A stretch of 64,000 nucleotides of DNA, taken from Polyodon spathula (taxonomy: Eukaryota; Chordata; Actinopteri; Acipenseriformes; Polyodontidae). How positions within the stretch are numbered: position 1 is the stretch's first letter; every line of letters starts with the position of its first letter. A model generated the notes under the pieces. That model saw nothing but the letters and a program-made list of their open reading frames with translations, did not search any database and had not been told where the DNA came from. Made by a program: the position numbers and the translations under genes. Of the stretch, positions 44,403 to 58,670 are shown piece after piece. The stretch spans positions 16,423,193 through 16,487,192 of the forward strand of contig NC_054534.1 in assembly GCF_017654505.1 (NCBI RefSeq), written 5' to 3'.

Positions 44403-47400
44403 TGTGTGCAGCTATGCAATGATATGCAGCATGTCGTGCCAGGATCTGTACGTTTATCACAGTGGTTTGATTGCTGTTAGTTTTACTATTGTGACTTTTT
44501 AAAAACCAGTTGTAGGGATAGCTGCAACATAATGAACACTTTCCTAGGATCGGTTTGCCGTACTGTAGTTGCACCTCCTTAAATGTGATGTATAGCTGTC
44601 TAACTGTAAAAAGACAACCCTACTACAACAAATGATAAAGCGTTCGTTCAGATGATGATATGTGCGCCCCGAGCATTTATGAGATACTGATTCAATTCTG
44701 AATGCGTGAAACAGTGTCCCAAGTTCCATTGTATGAGTCATGTTAAACCTTCTCGAGGTGTAGTATTGGCAGATTTCTGAAATTCTGAGGCCAGTTTCTA
44801 GGTTCTACATGAGCCAACATTAATATCCAGAAAGCTAGAATGTTTAAAATTGAATTAACTGTGTTTTTAAATGTAGCACATACCTGTTCAAGGAATTTCC
44901 ATTGCACAGAACTCAGAGTCACTGTATTGCCAACCGCAGCCTGCTTGCAGCTGTATTATTTTATTGAGCTACAGTGAAACTTGTACAAGGTATTCTTTAA
45001 CTGCTGTAGATTTTTGCGGGACCATGAAACAATTTGTTAGGTAAACTGAAAAAACTAACAGAGTCTGGATTCTGCCGACATAGAGGGTGCAGAACAGTAA
45101 TCTATGGAAGAACAATAATCATTAAGGAACCATCATTTAGCATCAAATAGTTTGGATGAATTAAAAAAAAAAAAGGTTTAATCGACTCTTGTTTATAAAC
45201 AGGTTTTATAGTTCAAGGCAATTTTTCACCCCAAATTATTGAACACCCAACAGTGCTGAATTTAGAAATACTGAAAGAAACTCAAATTCAACAACAAATG
45301 TTTTGACTAGTTAGAATGCTTAGGTATTTCTGAGTGAGGCCCATTGGCAAGTGTTTCTCTTTCATTAGTACATGCAATTTCAACTTTGGAGCAAAACATT
45401 TCGAATGGTGCTTCATTCACTTCAGTCTGATACAAGCCGTGTGATACAAACTATCTGATACAAAGGAATTCTGATGGCTGGATCACTTCAATATGTGGGT
45501 GTACTGTATATTATGTTATTAATGCATTGTGGCCTCTTATATATTACACACATACCCCAACAGGTAACTTGTACACTGTCACAAAAATATATCATTAATG
45601 TATTTTGCTTTGCAAACTGAACAAAAAAGAGAGCGCCTGTATGACAGTAGTTATGACTATTAAATTATATTTTGGGAAACGGAAATTCTTTTGAAAAAAT
45701 CAATAGTGCAGCAATGACAGCATTTCACCACCAGATGGCTTCACACAATAAGAAAACAATTCTAGTGAAAGGGAAAGACAGCAACACCCTGTTAATTACA
45801 ATTAGAATCTAAAACAATTAAGACCTGAAAGGGGAGTTATTTATTCCACACTATTCTGATTTTATTCCACATCCTTAATAACTACCTTTATTAACCCAAA
45901 TGCAATAGGTGTACCTGCTTCTGACAACTCTTAAAGCTAAAACGCAGTGTAAGAAGAAACCTTGCCTTAGAACCAGCTTTGTTAACTTATTAAGTTCATG
46001 TGAGTTTATAGTAATAAATGTGTATGTTAATAAAGTATTGTGCAAATAAATATGTTTTAGGTTACAGATTTTTAGGATCTGCAATTCACAGGGAAAACGT
46101 AAAATAGACATTTAGCACCCAGCCTATAAGGCTATTGATTTGACTACACCACACCTTAATTATATCAGGAGTAAGGGGAGCCCAGAGTTACCAGATCTCA
46201 TGTATTATGATCCCCACTTGAGTCCCTTACAATAAAATAAAAGAATAACATAGGAAATGTACATATGGTTTACACCCTCCCTCAAGTAGAAAATATTTAT
46301 TAAAAAGACATAAATTGTTAAACAAATGAATGTTTGCTTTGTAGTACATGTATCTTCTTTGCTAACTAACAGCAGTCATTATATGCTACAGTAGATCTAG
46401 CCTAATAGAAAGCAAGAGTAAGTTTGGTAAAGCACAAGAACACCAGGGCAGCCTCTCAGATGCTATTGCGCCTGAGAGAAAAAAGTGCTCAAAAACAAAT
46501 CAAAGAAAAAATACAATACACGTTTCAAAAATACAACTAAATAATAAAACAATACAAGTGCCAACAAATCTGAATTGTACTCAAACAAAATCGTGACTGA
46601 CTAACACTACACAAACACCAGGGGGCAGTGTGATCTAAGGGAGGCGGAATATATACTTCCAAGCTTTCATTCAGATTTTCTTTACAAACATATTATTGCA
46701 ACGTTAGATAGTTAAAGCTTTTGTTTTTACCACAAAACGGTTGCACTCAGATTTGTTGGTTATTTTATAAAAATCAGGATGGGAAAGGTGTGTGTGATTA
46801 ATGTTTTTAGTCTCTAGAGCTCTGCAAAGGGCTGCCTCTTGTGAAGAGCCACTTTGATAATAAACTAGAGTGGAGCTTTTATCTCTGCAGCTGGCCTTTG
46901 CTTCCGGTTCATGTTTTATTTACAAACGCCCGACACCAAAGAGAACCACACATCACCTTTCTTTAAGGGCTCTGGCTGCACCAGTCATTGTATTTCTCAC
47001 TGGAGATAAAATAAGAGGTTAATATCAATTTTAACCCACCTCAGAATATCATGCCTGCCCTTTAGTCAAAATTTATTATGAGTGTCTCTTGAGACAGAAA
47101 GGCAATACAAGTGTTTCAAGATTGATTGAAAGCAGCCATTTCCTCCATGTTTTCAGGTGTCAGAGTGCTGCAATGCCCTTTGTCCCTTTTTAGAAGAAAG
47201 TATTTAATCTATATTCTCACTTAAATACCTATTTGTAGTTGCCGTTGGTTTCAGTCTGCAAACAGTTGTTAAACCATTGTCAGTTAGCTAAAATGTAGCT
47301 TTTTATATAATTACCATTTGCAAGTACCTTCACCTACAAAATAAGAGTCCCAATTCAAAACAGTTTGATCTTGGTCTGCTGCTATATAACCCTGTCCCAG

Positions 47401-48290
47401 TAGCAGATGGAAACGAGGCATTATCTCATTTTCCTAGCGCATGGCTTCGTTAAAGCTAGATGGCACACCCCATTCTCTTATTTCAGACTAATGCTCTCAG
47501 GTGCAGCAATTACATAAACGGGTAACAGTACCACTAAAATGTGGTTCCAAGTAGTTTACCTTCATTCTGGAAGACCTGTAGGCTCCAGCACGGTGATTTC
47601 AAGCCTCAGCAGGGTTCTGATATGAATGCAGTGATTTACAGACAGCAAACTTGCTTATGTAAAGGTTTTGTTCTGTTGTAATATTGGAGAACCATTATTA
47701 TCGCAAATGAATGGCTTATGATCTAATTTTGTTATGATACACTTGATAGTTACAGTTAGAAAAGATGGGGTTCGGAACTCGGGTTACGGATGTCAGAAGT
47801 TAGGTCCCCTAGAAAAAGCAGACAGTTTAGATACCGTTTAATTGTCAAAGAAAATAGTTCACAATTTGCAAACATTGCGCAAATGAACAGCAGTGTGCCA
47901 TGAGGTACCACTCACATCTTAAATTAGTTCAGTAAATTACCTCTGCCATACACATCCATTCATTATATAGGCCCTACATGTGCACTAGGTTACATAAATC
48001 TGTTTTCAAGCCCTGCTTTTAGATGGTGCTGCACTTCCTTGGTCATTTTACCTTGGGGGTGTGGGTGAATTTGGAATAAAACCAGTAATTAAACCTTAAA
48101 CAATAACTACATGCTAAGCAACACAACAGCATTTAGATGGACAGCAGGTTGTAAAGTGTTTTGAGTGACAATGTCTTTTGCACATTTTGAGCACAAACAT
48201 AAATATTCATATGGTTGGAGGTATGCACCCTGTACATCTTACCTCTGCAGGGTCTGTAAATCTGATGTTGTGATTATATGGGCTTGTCCA
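44403..48290. other. intergenic, no gene recognised
   Basis: AT-rich single-copy-looking sequence with only short open frames. The stretch about 46600-47250 has denser GC and clustered motifs such as TTTGATAA, TTTATCTC and TGTTTTATTTAC, which could be regulatory, but this rests on appearance alone. Confidence 0.45.
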
Positions 48291-48480
48291 TGCTGTGGCA
48301 GGGCGGCTGCCGTGATGTTCCCAGACCAGGAAGTTGATAGAGAAACTTGCAGGTGCTTTCAGGTTGAAAGTGCTGGTGCACCGTTTTTATTCATAAAAAG
48401 GGTAGACAAAAACACTGCTCACAGAGCAAAACAAAAGGGTTGAAAAAAAACAAAATCTTGCACACAATATCAAACAAATA
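48291..48480 (-). repeat. possible LTR end fragment
   Basis: TGTGGCAGGGCGGCTGCC at 48294 resembles the start of LTR2 (TGTGGCAAAG at 56367). It is followed by GC-rich sequence and a TTTTTATTCATAAAAAGGG stretch. No partner end was located, so this is tentative. Confidence 0.3.
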
Positions 48481-49427
48481 CAGCGCTGGTCTGCCCAGCA
48501 CGAGTAGCAATTGCTTTTAGTCCATTGGCCAAGACCAACATTTTCACATATCGGTACCTCCTGAGGTTGCAAAATCTCATATACTTGAATAACAAATAAC
48601 AGGGGAATGGGATAAAGTGAAAAAACAAGTGTGATAGCCATGTTTATGGTTGAATTATAACAAAATAAATCCAACAGTGTTGGAAAAATCATCAAAATAG
48701 TCTTGGAACTGTGATGATATTTAATAGTTTGATCATGTCAATACATATGTTCCCTATATACATGTCTAACATATGCGCAATGGTATTCAGAAAAGTTCAG
48801 ACTGATCTTTCCATACATTTTCATACATCATAATGCCTATCCAGTTACAAAAAAGTCACTCTGAGGGGGGATATGTTCAGATGCTACAAACTACCACTAA
48901 GCTGCTACTCTGCCATGGTTATCATATCAAAATATACCATAGACATAGACCTTAACAAAAATCACAATGAGATTTTGGCACCTCGGGTGGTATCTATATC
49001 TGGTCTGGCCCATTGACTATTTCTTTCTATTTTACTTTCTTTCAATTTGTCCTGTCTCTCGTTCCTTGGTCCAAAACACCCCACTCTGCGGGTTTTTAGA
49101 CACGTGACCATCTCCGGATTAGCAATAAATTAATAAATCCAGAGTCGGTCACATTCAACACAAGAGTTTTTACTCTGTGTGGCCAGCAGCCAATTTATCA
49201 GTAATCATCATTTGTCGCATTTTCACAAGATGTCTGGCAGAGTCGAGCTGCTAACAATCGCCTCTGCCAGACCACATTCAACTGTACAATAACTGTACAT
49301 TCACCCATGTTTATAATTCCAAACAGTACTTTTTAAATCATTCAATACATCTCCACAACCCGTTCATTAAATACATCCATAAATTCACCTGTTTAAATCG
49401 CCTGTTGGATATGCCCAAACTATAACC

Positions 49428-49433
<6 letters not shown>

Positions 49434-49488
<55 letters not shown>
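49434..49488. repeat. (TA)n microsatellite
   Basis: An uninterrupted TA run of about 27 units. Confidence 0.95.
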
Positions 49489-49490
<2 letters not shown>

Positions 49491-52400
49491 CTTAAAAACT
49501 TCTGTTGCACACACCATATAACTTTACTAGCTTATTTATCATAATTGCTACTGAAAAGAAATGTGAAAGATCACATTCCTGGAATGCTGTTCTTGACCTT
49601 CAAGCTCTGATGAAATAGGGAGGTCAGTTTCAGTGCCGTGAACCGACTTATGAGCACCATACCAGCGTCTTTTCATTCACAGTACAGAATGGTGTTGTCA
49701 TCTCTGGTGTGGTCTCTTGCATCATTAGTGCAGGGTTGTCAACCTGAGTAGATTGTTGGATGCATTATTTTGACCAGCTGAAGCAAGCTTTTTTGCTGCT
49801 GTACGTGTTTGTGTGTGCACGCTTTTTTCACAAGTGCCTCCTTTTAAGGCCAAACAAAGCCGAACAAACATCTGTGCATTGTGATCAGTAAGACGCTGGA
49901 AGGTTTCCTTTCAAACAACTTCACGATTGAGATCTCATTGAGTAATTTCCTCTGTCCATTGCGTAAGAGTAGCATGTTTTATGTACATAATCAGTTCACG
50001 TATAGATTCAAAATGCTGCTTTTTTTAGAAGTAGCATTGGAAGCTTTTCAGAGGGTATTTGCTTTATAATGTCTCTGTAATTTATTACAAGAAACATTGA
50101 CTTCTTTTTCTTGTGGAGAAAACTAAAGAGTCGAGTAGGTAAGGCAGGATGCTTTGAGCTTATTTGATTACAGTAAGCCACACAAATGTTGGGCATGTCA
50201 GGTGCTGTATTGTGCACTGGCCCTTTGCAGTCTGCTACCTTAAGTCTGATTCCCAGCATAGGACATGCACTTACAATCAGCATGGGGCCAATTGCATGTG
50301 CTCATTAGTGCTGACTTGAAGGCATTCTTCCTGAGGGAAGTTGTGCTTTTGTTTAATAGAGCACAGTCATCAAAATAACGTAGGCAAGTTCCTAAAAGGG
50401 AAGCCGGAAGACACTTAAAGAACCTGCAAGTGCTTCCATATGGCTTTCTGCATGAGTGTGAAGAGTCCTCTGACAAGGCAAAAGCCAAAGATGGGTGGAA
50501 AGCACAACAGATTAATGCTACATTTGTGACGCCACATTTCTGGAATTCAGCATTCAGAAACAAGCAGCACAGAAATATTCCTTTTGTGATGTTGTCTTTT
50601 GGTGTCTTTTGGTGATTTTGTCTTTTGGTGGTCAAATTTACATTTGGGTTAACTAGTTTTGGGCATTCAGTGAGTGAACCCATAAACGAATGAACTAGTT
50701 TGGCGCACCACCAAATGCACAGTTAAACATGCCCTGGTGAAAGCAATGCAAATAGCGTTTTGTATGTGAAAGCGAACAAGTGACGATACTAAATCAATTC
50801 AGTCATGGACAAGCCCAAGTTAAAAAATGTTATATTCAATGAGGGTGATCTAGCTTGACATACATTCCAAGTCTTGCCTGATGACTAAGCTGCCCATTAA
50901 CACAGTTTTTCAATTTGTAAACGGATGTTACACCTTACCTCTTCATCCCACCAATGCAGAGTTTACAAGTATAGTGAATAGTGGTGGATAGTAGATTACT
51001 GGCCTGCTTGTTACTCTTTGATATCTGGGATCCAATTCAAAAGGCAGTACATTCTGATACAGCAGTGTTGGCCCTGGTTGCCTGAGAACAAGCCAAGGTG
51101 CCTGTCAAGCATGGCATCTGATCATGACCAAGAGATGAAGACAGTACATTTATGCACACTCTCATATGTTTATTAGTCAAGGATTATTGCTATGCAACAG
51201 TGCAATCATTTGCTGCATGAATAAAAATAGTACTTGTAAATCGTTTTTCATTTCAGATAATCATTATTTCTAAGATATACCTATAAAGCACTTAGTTGGG
51301 TTGTGTTCAATGATTTAACTGTTTCTTAACTTATGATTATTATTAGTTATCAAAAAGCACTGTATCACGCAAATATATTTATTATTCACATAAAAGTATT
51401 CACTGCTTCCCACGTATTCATTTAGAACACAAAGTAAGCACAGGACTAGGTTGATGTTCTTAGTTTAAATTGCAACATCTATATGTTTTCTTTGGTTGTC
51501 ACTTAATTTTCAGAGAGAAAAGATTTCTGCCCCTTTTGCCACTTTTAAAAAGCACTGCCTCAGTGAATTTACACTGGAGGCGAGAATAGTCTAGGCTTTT
51601 GACAAGTTTGTGCATCAAACCATGACTGAACAGGACTGACAGACAAGACGTATGGGCTAGACTTACAGCTTGCAGAAAATGTTTATGACCACAGGATACA
51701 ATTTAGAAAGAGAACATGTTTTCATTTTAAAGGTACTAAGGTACTGTGAATGTCTGAAATAAAATAAAAATGAAGTGAAATGTTGTTGATTAGTGAACCA
51801 TTTTCTAATTCTAATGTATGCTAATATGCTACTTTTTTGTTGTTTTGTTGTAAGTTTGTATTACAAAAAACATGCTCCCCTAATTTAGCAAAGGAATGCA
51901 ATAATTCTACCAGTGTGAAAATATAATTTTATTAAAATATAAATTGTATCTTTGTTTATAAAGAAGCTGAACTACCCCCATAGTTTTAGGTTTGCTTCTA
52001 TGTTGAACCAGCCTAGGCCAGGGAATCAACAGACAGTTTTAAATCCCTTAAGCATCATTGATGGCACAGCAGTGTGGGTTTATCTTATTTAACATATGTC
52101 CGGGTCATGGTAATAACCCTGACAGGGGATTTTTTCTATGCCTGAAGATGAGAAAGTTTGCCTGTAGCCCACCATTTCATGTCTTTTTTTTTTCCCCATG
52201 GAGATTTAGTGCTTTCCTTTTATTGGTTTTATTATTAATATTTATTTCAGCCAGTGTCCATATCAGCTTCACCTAACCAGGTGGCTTTGAACGAGATTAG
52301 GAGGATTGACAATTTGGGAGCATTTGTTTTCAAGAAATGCATTCCTCGTCCTATGTGAGTGTGTGTAAGTACAAGGTCAAGTTTATTTATTTCACTTGGA

Positions 52401-54230
52401 AATGGCAGGGTTAAACAGCATTTTAAATTAAATAGGCCACATTGACATTGTGGGCACTATTTTTCAAAGGTGCTATTTGGAAAACCCACACAGTAATTTA
52501 TCAAAACGAGAAGGACACAACTGGACTTCGGTGGACTTTCCATTATGTTTTGAATTGTTTTTAACTTCTTTAGTTACACTGGGCCCTTAGGCACACTCCC
52601 ACATTTACCTTATTGTTGCTACCTGGTTCTATTTCAGATCTGGCATTAGTATCAAATATCAATAAATAAATGTAAATAATAAAAGGGTGTTAATATGTAT
52701 ATGTGATGAACAGTACCAATGACTGGACTTTTTCATCCCCTGTAACTAAGCTATGGTCTTTTATTAACTTATGTTTTGAAGGACTTTAAGTTTATTTATT
52801 TTACTGTTTTGCACTAGAATAAGAAACCATAATTTTCCATTTGGAATTCATATTTTACACTAGGTATTAATTCAAGAACAAATTGGTTTTCCACAAGTGG
52901 CCAAGATACAGATACAGATACTGGTCAGAAAGCTAAATTAGATCACAGAGAAGTTTATTCCAGCCAATATCCAGAGCTTAAAGTGGATAATGACGTGTGT
53001 GTAGACTGCTTTACCGCTGGTGATTGTAAGTAAGGTGATGCTTGACCTGTTATGGTGTAAGGAACATTCTGCTGGCTTCAAATGGGTCCACTAATTAGAG
53101 ACTGGTTAAGGGATTGCTGAGTGTTATGTGGGAACTCTTGACAGTGTTGAATTTCATACTGCAAGATGCCAGGTCTTTCAGGATCCTAATTCATAGATCT
53201 CTATTTGTGAAAGACTGAATCATAATGTTCATGTATCTAGATGTGTCACCCCAGTTCCCCCACTTGGACCCCTTAATTGCTTAATACTTTATCTTTATCT
53301 TTGTTTCCCTGCAATATTTTCAAATAGCATTACATACAAAATAACTTCAGAATTGGTGGGAAGTTTGTTCTTCATTTTATCACCAAAAATGTTTTACAAA
53401 TTGCCAGTACTGAGAAGGCAGTTATACAGGGATACCAAGATATTTAGAAAAGATTTTATATTTCTAGCTAAATTTGCACTTGGAACGCCATGTGACACAA
53501 ATCATACGAATTTGAAAGTACAATAACTGTAATAGTTATTATTTGATCTTACCGTTTTTAAAGGACCGTAATGCACAAATATATGGGAATTCTACAGTGA
53601 TCTGATCACACTGGAGTACATCCTGAAATGTTTTGCATATACAAATAAGGTATTTTTCTGGCTGCTTTGAAAGACTGAGGTTGTAACTAGTTGATTTGCA
53701 GTTTGTCAGTAGAACCCCCCCCCCCCCCCCCCCCCCTGTGTCATCTGTGTTCAAAAAGGGGGATGGGTTATTGTAAAACTAAATATTTTCTTAATCCCAA
53801 TTGTAAAACTGAACTATAGAGTCCCTGTATGATATTGAAATGATCTGATATTAAAATAAATGTTTTTAGAGCATTAACTGGCATCTTATGCTTTAAAGAA
53901 AGGGAAGACCATACATGTCCTGTTTATGTTTAAGGTTTCCTGAATGCTGAATAGATGCTTTCTTAGTGACATATCAATTGGGAGATGACAGCAGATTTAA
54001 CAATATTTCCCAATATAACTGTCTGGCCTAAATCATTTAGTTGTGGAGTATGGCATTTTCTTGCCCAGTGCTCTCAGATCAAAGCATATTTGCGCTTGCT
54101 GGATGAAACTGTACCCAGGTTCCCTGGCTCAGTCCTGGAGGAAAAGCCCAGGAACCCCACACAGCTGGCATAGAAGCAGTCATAAAGAACACAACTCATA
54201 GCTTGTTACAGGATATTCCTACTGATTTAT
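49489..54230. other. intergenic, no gene recognised
   Basis: AT-rich sequence with short open frames only. A run of about 21 C occurs at 53717-53737 and a local TTTTGGTG repeat near 50597-50630. Confidence 0.45.
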
Positions 54231-54232
54231 GC

Positions 54233-54440
54233 AGTGCAGGTGGCCGTTGTGGTCTAAACTGTCAGACAGTGATACAGGCTTTGGGAGAAGCCTTAAAGTC
54301 TTGAGTTCAGGGCTCTGGCTGGAAGACTCGAGACGCCTGAGACAAATGACTTTATTAACGGTTCAACTCCAGTCATGTTTTCCACATCATAAAATACTGG
54401 AGAGTGATGGTTCTGTGGGAAAGCACCTGTAGCCAGGGAC
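54233..54440 (+). repeat. possible tRNA-derived SINE remnant
   Basis: TGGCCGTTGTGGTCTAAACT at 54241 resembles an A-box region and GAGTTCAGGGCTC about 60 bp on resembles a degenerate B box. It ends in GGGACAATAAAACAACG. Weak evidence only. Confidence 0.3.
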
Positions 54441-54997
54441 AATAAAACAACGACTTTGTTTTTGGACTTCATGTCTTCTTTTTCTTTGAAGTTTCATGCG
54501 AGTCTTTTTTTTCTGTGTTGTGTTGTTTTCTTTTTTTTGCGATTCAATTTTTTTTATCAAAACAATGTATATAAATTCAAAATAATTAAAAAACCATGAA
54601 CTATAAATATTAAGAGGTCAACCTATTCCACAATTAACAAGATTATTCAGCTGGATAGGCAGGCTTGTGTTTTGTTCTTTTCTGATGCTGCATATCTTCC
54701 TGAGTTTGTAGCTAGCGCCTTTGAAATTGCTTTGCTGATTTATTACAATGTCTTACCTATATTATGTGATTCATTAGTCTAATCTTCTTTACCACTGGAC
54801 TCCTGGGTTTGGTTCTAGCTCAAATCATCAGTGAAAAAAGTTTGGTTGTCTCAGCTTAACCACTAGTGAACACACAAAACCACCAGAGTTTGGAAGAATT
54901 AATAGAACTGAATTGTAGGGAATGTTCAGGTCAGGGTTGCCACCTGCTCATAGGCCAGGATTAATCAAAGTGCAATAGGTGTATTCTTGAGCTCAGA

Positions 54998-54998
<1 letters not shown>

Positions 54999-55060
<62 letters not shown>
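54999..55060. repeat. (TAA)n microsatellite
   Basis: About 20 uninterrupted AAT/TAA units. Confidence 0.95.
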
Positions 55061-55062
<2 letters not shown>

Positions 55063-56366
55063 ATGACCAATGTAAGATTTGGGTGTATCTCATATTAATA
55101 AAAAACACCATAATAATAATATTAAAAAATGTGCATGTTTATTTGCAATAAAACATTTTACTGAATACATTTGTCACCAAGCAAACGCCTTACAGTACTT
55201 TATGTCCCTCAGGGGCTGCCATGGTTTAGTAGTTCTACTGCTTAGTTTGGCATTTGTTCTCATATAGTTTGAGGTGGAAAGTCGGCTAAGAAATCTAGGT
55301 GAGAAATTATGATGTGAAATTGGACATTCTTTTATGACGACCATTCATTAGAGAGAGACAAAAAAGGTTGGCTGAAGTTAAAATAATTTGCAGTTGAAAC
55401 TGAATGACTTGGGGCCAAACAACTCTGTGAGCAGTCCCTGAATCAAGTGTTACTCAACAGACCCCTGATGGATACATAACATGTACAAGATGTTCCAACT
55501 GATCAAACAGGTGGTTCCTCACCAATACAGTTCCATAAATTAACAACAAATCCTTTAACAGGCTAGTTTGTTTTAGGCACCAAAATTTCTTTGCAACAAA
55601 CTCATCTCAATACCAATTAGTGGCAGAGAAGCTAGCATGTAAAATATTTAACTCCACAAATAAACTTGGCGAAACCAAACAGATCATTTCAAGTTACACT
55701 GATGTGGTGGCAACTTCACACAAATTTCAAATATTTGGTAAGGTGAAGACTGTTTTCATTGTATCTTATAGATTCATTTTGGGGATTACAGAGTAATTTC
55801 TGTCCTTGATTAGCCATCTGCTGGAAGAGAATGAGTGGTGGGGCATTTACTTTCTAGGCCCCCTTAGCTGAGGAATTCCCTTCCAAGGGAAATGCTTGGG
55901 TGGGATTTCTACTTGAAATTTATGTCCAGGCTGAAGATCTGCTTGTTTAGCCATGCCTATTTTTAAAATTACTGTTACAATTGTGAGCATCTAAATAGTT
56001 TTGTAGCTCAGAGAATTTTAGAAAACCTGTTAGAAATGGAAAGTTAGACCAAATCATGATAAAGTGGGCATGAAAAGATTACTGAGCCTAATTAAGAGTA
56101 AAAAAATCTATGTTATCCCAGTTACTGTAATACATAATAATAGGATTTGTTTTGTGCATCTGTATTTTCTGCTAAACAGAAGACTTTACAAAACTAACTA
56201 GGAACCGTTTACTTGCAACCTTAGACCTAAATTATTGCCCTGAGTGGATTAATTCCATAGGGAAAGAGCAGTGTAATTGTTTGAAAAAATGCTTGTTAAT
56301 GTATCCTTATGAAATTGATGCATGAGGTGGATTAAACAAGCTATACATATTTTGTAAATGTCTCCC

Positions 56367-57068
56367 TGTGGCAAAGTGGTTGGTAAGGGGAACAGGTGTA
56401 GCGGTGATGCGGTGCAGGAGTGATGAACAGACAACAGTGATTCAGTGAACAAGTGTTTATTTGTGCTGTTTCCAGGTCTGGCGACCGTCAAATAATAAAT
56501 CCCCAGCAGTACACAACAATGTGTAAAGCGCGGGGATGGTGAAGAACACAGTACAGTCTCAAACACAAACAAAGGCACGGTCACCAGTCCTGGGTGATAT
56601 TCAAACGTGCAGGTGCTCTGTGCAGTGATGCTCCGGATAGTGCTTTACGTGGCGACAGCTCCGGAGGTGTGCGTTAACTGTCTAGTAGTGCGAAAAAGAC
56701 AGACAATTATAAACAAACAAAGACAACACACAACACGTAATACACTCTGAGAGCTCTTCTCTCAGTCCTTCTCTCCTCACGTTACGCAAACGAAGGTAAA
56801 GATCAGCGTTACCCTGGCCCCTATATGTAATCCCGCATGATATCTAGGTAAATGGTTGCAGTTGCCTTATTACTTGCAGCTGCCTCTCGTTTACCTTTCA
56901 AATCAATACGGTCTTACAACAGAGTCGCGCTTCTTTCCAGGCTGACCCACTTCCGTGACCCGGAAACGAACTGTCAGGCCAGCCCTTCCAGATACTTGTC
57001 CTCTCGTTCTTTAGCGCCCTCACAGGTCGGGAGGAAGATTCATCACCAGAACTCATGTTTCCGTCACA
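56367..57068 (-). mobile_element. solo LTR, same family as 42467-43205, opposite orientation
   Basis: The plus strand reads TGTGGCAAAGTGG to CGTCACA (702 bp), flanked by CTCCC (56362-56366) and CACCC (57069-57073), a 4-of-5 duplication. On the minus strand the 5' end (TGTGACGG, then CCTCCCGACCTGTGAGGGC) and 3' end (ACCACTTTGCCACA) match the corresponding parts of the nested LTR at 42467. The middle is strongly diverged. Confidence 0.8.
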
Positions 57069-57073
57069 CACCC

Positions 57074-58670
57074 ATATTGGCAATTTTCACACATGAAATG
57101 ATGGTTGAGAATGATCGGATTTGTTTGTTCAAAACATGCAATACATGGAAATCCATGTAGAGTTCCGTGGAGATTGGGATTAATATTGACAAAGTAAACA
57201 GAATTCAGCGCAGTATTTCTCTTTCTAGTTGAGCAAAGATTGAATAGGGCTAGGAAAAAAGATCATGTTTGGCTATTATGTCAGGAGCCTGGTTGAATCG
57301 TTCCTTGTGTCTTAAGTTCCTGGAGGGCTTTTCTTTTTATTTCCTTGGCACACACTCTTATGTGCACGAGATTCTGCTTCAAAAGATTGAAGGGCCTCTT
57401 GTGGTTTCTTTGCATCAAAGAGGACAAACAAATGTAAGCCTTGCAGAGATTTGTGAAGAAAGGCTGTAGCATGCATTTGTGGTCTCAGCAATAATGCAGG
57501 TCTTTCACCCTGTTGGAAGGAAAGGGCTGCTTAATGGACCCCTTATTCCCGTCATTCCAGCCTGCAATCAACTTCCCATCTTTAACGGAAGGCTCTCACA
57601 ATGCAGAGCAGGCACCAGAGACACTTGATTTGAAACACTCGGGGCAAGTTAGCTCACTGCTTGCCTGTTTTGTGTTTCTTATCTAATTGCATTGAGATTA
57701 CACCGATAAGGAGCTGTTTTGTGTTCTGTTTGCTTAAGAAAAAGCACCCGTGTTACTAATTCAATTTGTACGGTATGTTTTTTAAATGCATCAGATTGTG
57801 AGCTTCGACCATAGCGGCTCCAGATAGTATTGAGGACACCCCTGCTTGTCAAAATGAGAACCTTCAAACTTAGTAGTCTTTGGCAGCATTTGCTCTCTCT
57901 CAACATTACCTTTCTTCTCCTAAGCTCTCTCCTTTTATATTCTGTGGCTGGAGACTTAATTTCTTATCAATCAAACACTTAATAGGCAATTAATGTTAAG
58001 GCTCTAGCCACATTCTCACAAGGTTATAGAGATGGGGATTTAACCCCACCTGCGCCAACTAAACATTATTATGCTGGCTTTTCAAATTATTTTCTCAAAT
58101 AATAAATAATAATGACGGACGGTAAAAGAAAGATAACTCCACTCAACACCAGTAAGCTAATTTAATATACTAACTTGCACATCTAAGTCCATTTTTATTT
58201 ATGACAGTGAAACTATTAAACAAGTTATCCTACCATTACCTTTTTGTAAGGTTAACGTTGAAAGTTAAAGTTAAACATCTTTGGTTGAATTCACATTTTA
58301 ACCCTATTCATCCTTGTTCCCCCCTCCCATTGTAGTTGGTTTCCTGTTTTTAATACAACTTAATGTATCCCGGACACAACAGGAACTGGAAATCACACAA
58401 ACAAAAGGTCAGAATTACGAACGAAGGGGTACCTCAATTAACTACCACCGCTGTAGTATCCAGGAACACAGAAATGATGATTACTCCCATTGTGTATTAT
58501 CAGAAAAATAACAGACTGCTAGAGATAAGATAGCAGCTGATGTGGGTTCCTCAGCTACTTTGCCATGAAGTCTGATGCATTTCTGAATTGTGCCTTGTCT
58601 CTCTGCAGTTTTCTACCCAAAGCATTACTTTCTAAGGTTATATATTTGATCGTTTCATGTATAGTAACTC
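57074..58670. other. intergenic, no gene recognised
   Basis: Only short open frames. No transposon ends or RNA genes seen. Confidence 0.45.

Noticed and set aside
50096..50683. Pair of overlapping open frames on opposite strands (minus 50240-50683, plus 50430-50615)
   Set aside because: No recognisable motifs, biased composition, no splice or promoter context. Treated as chance.
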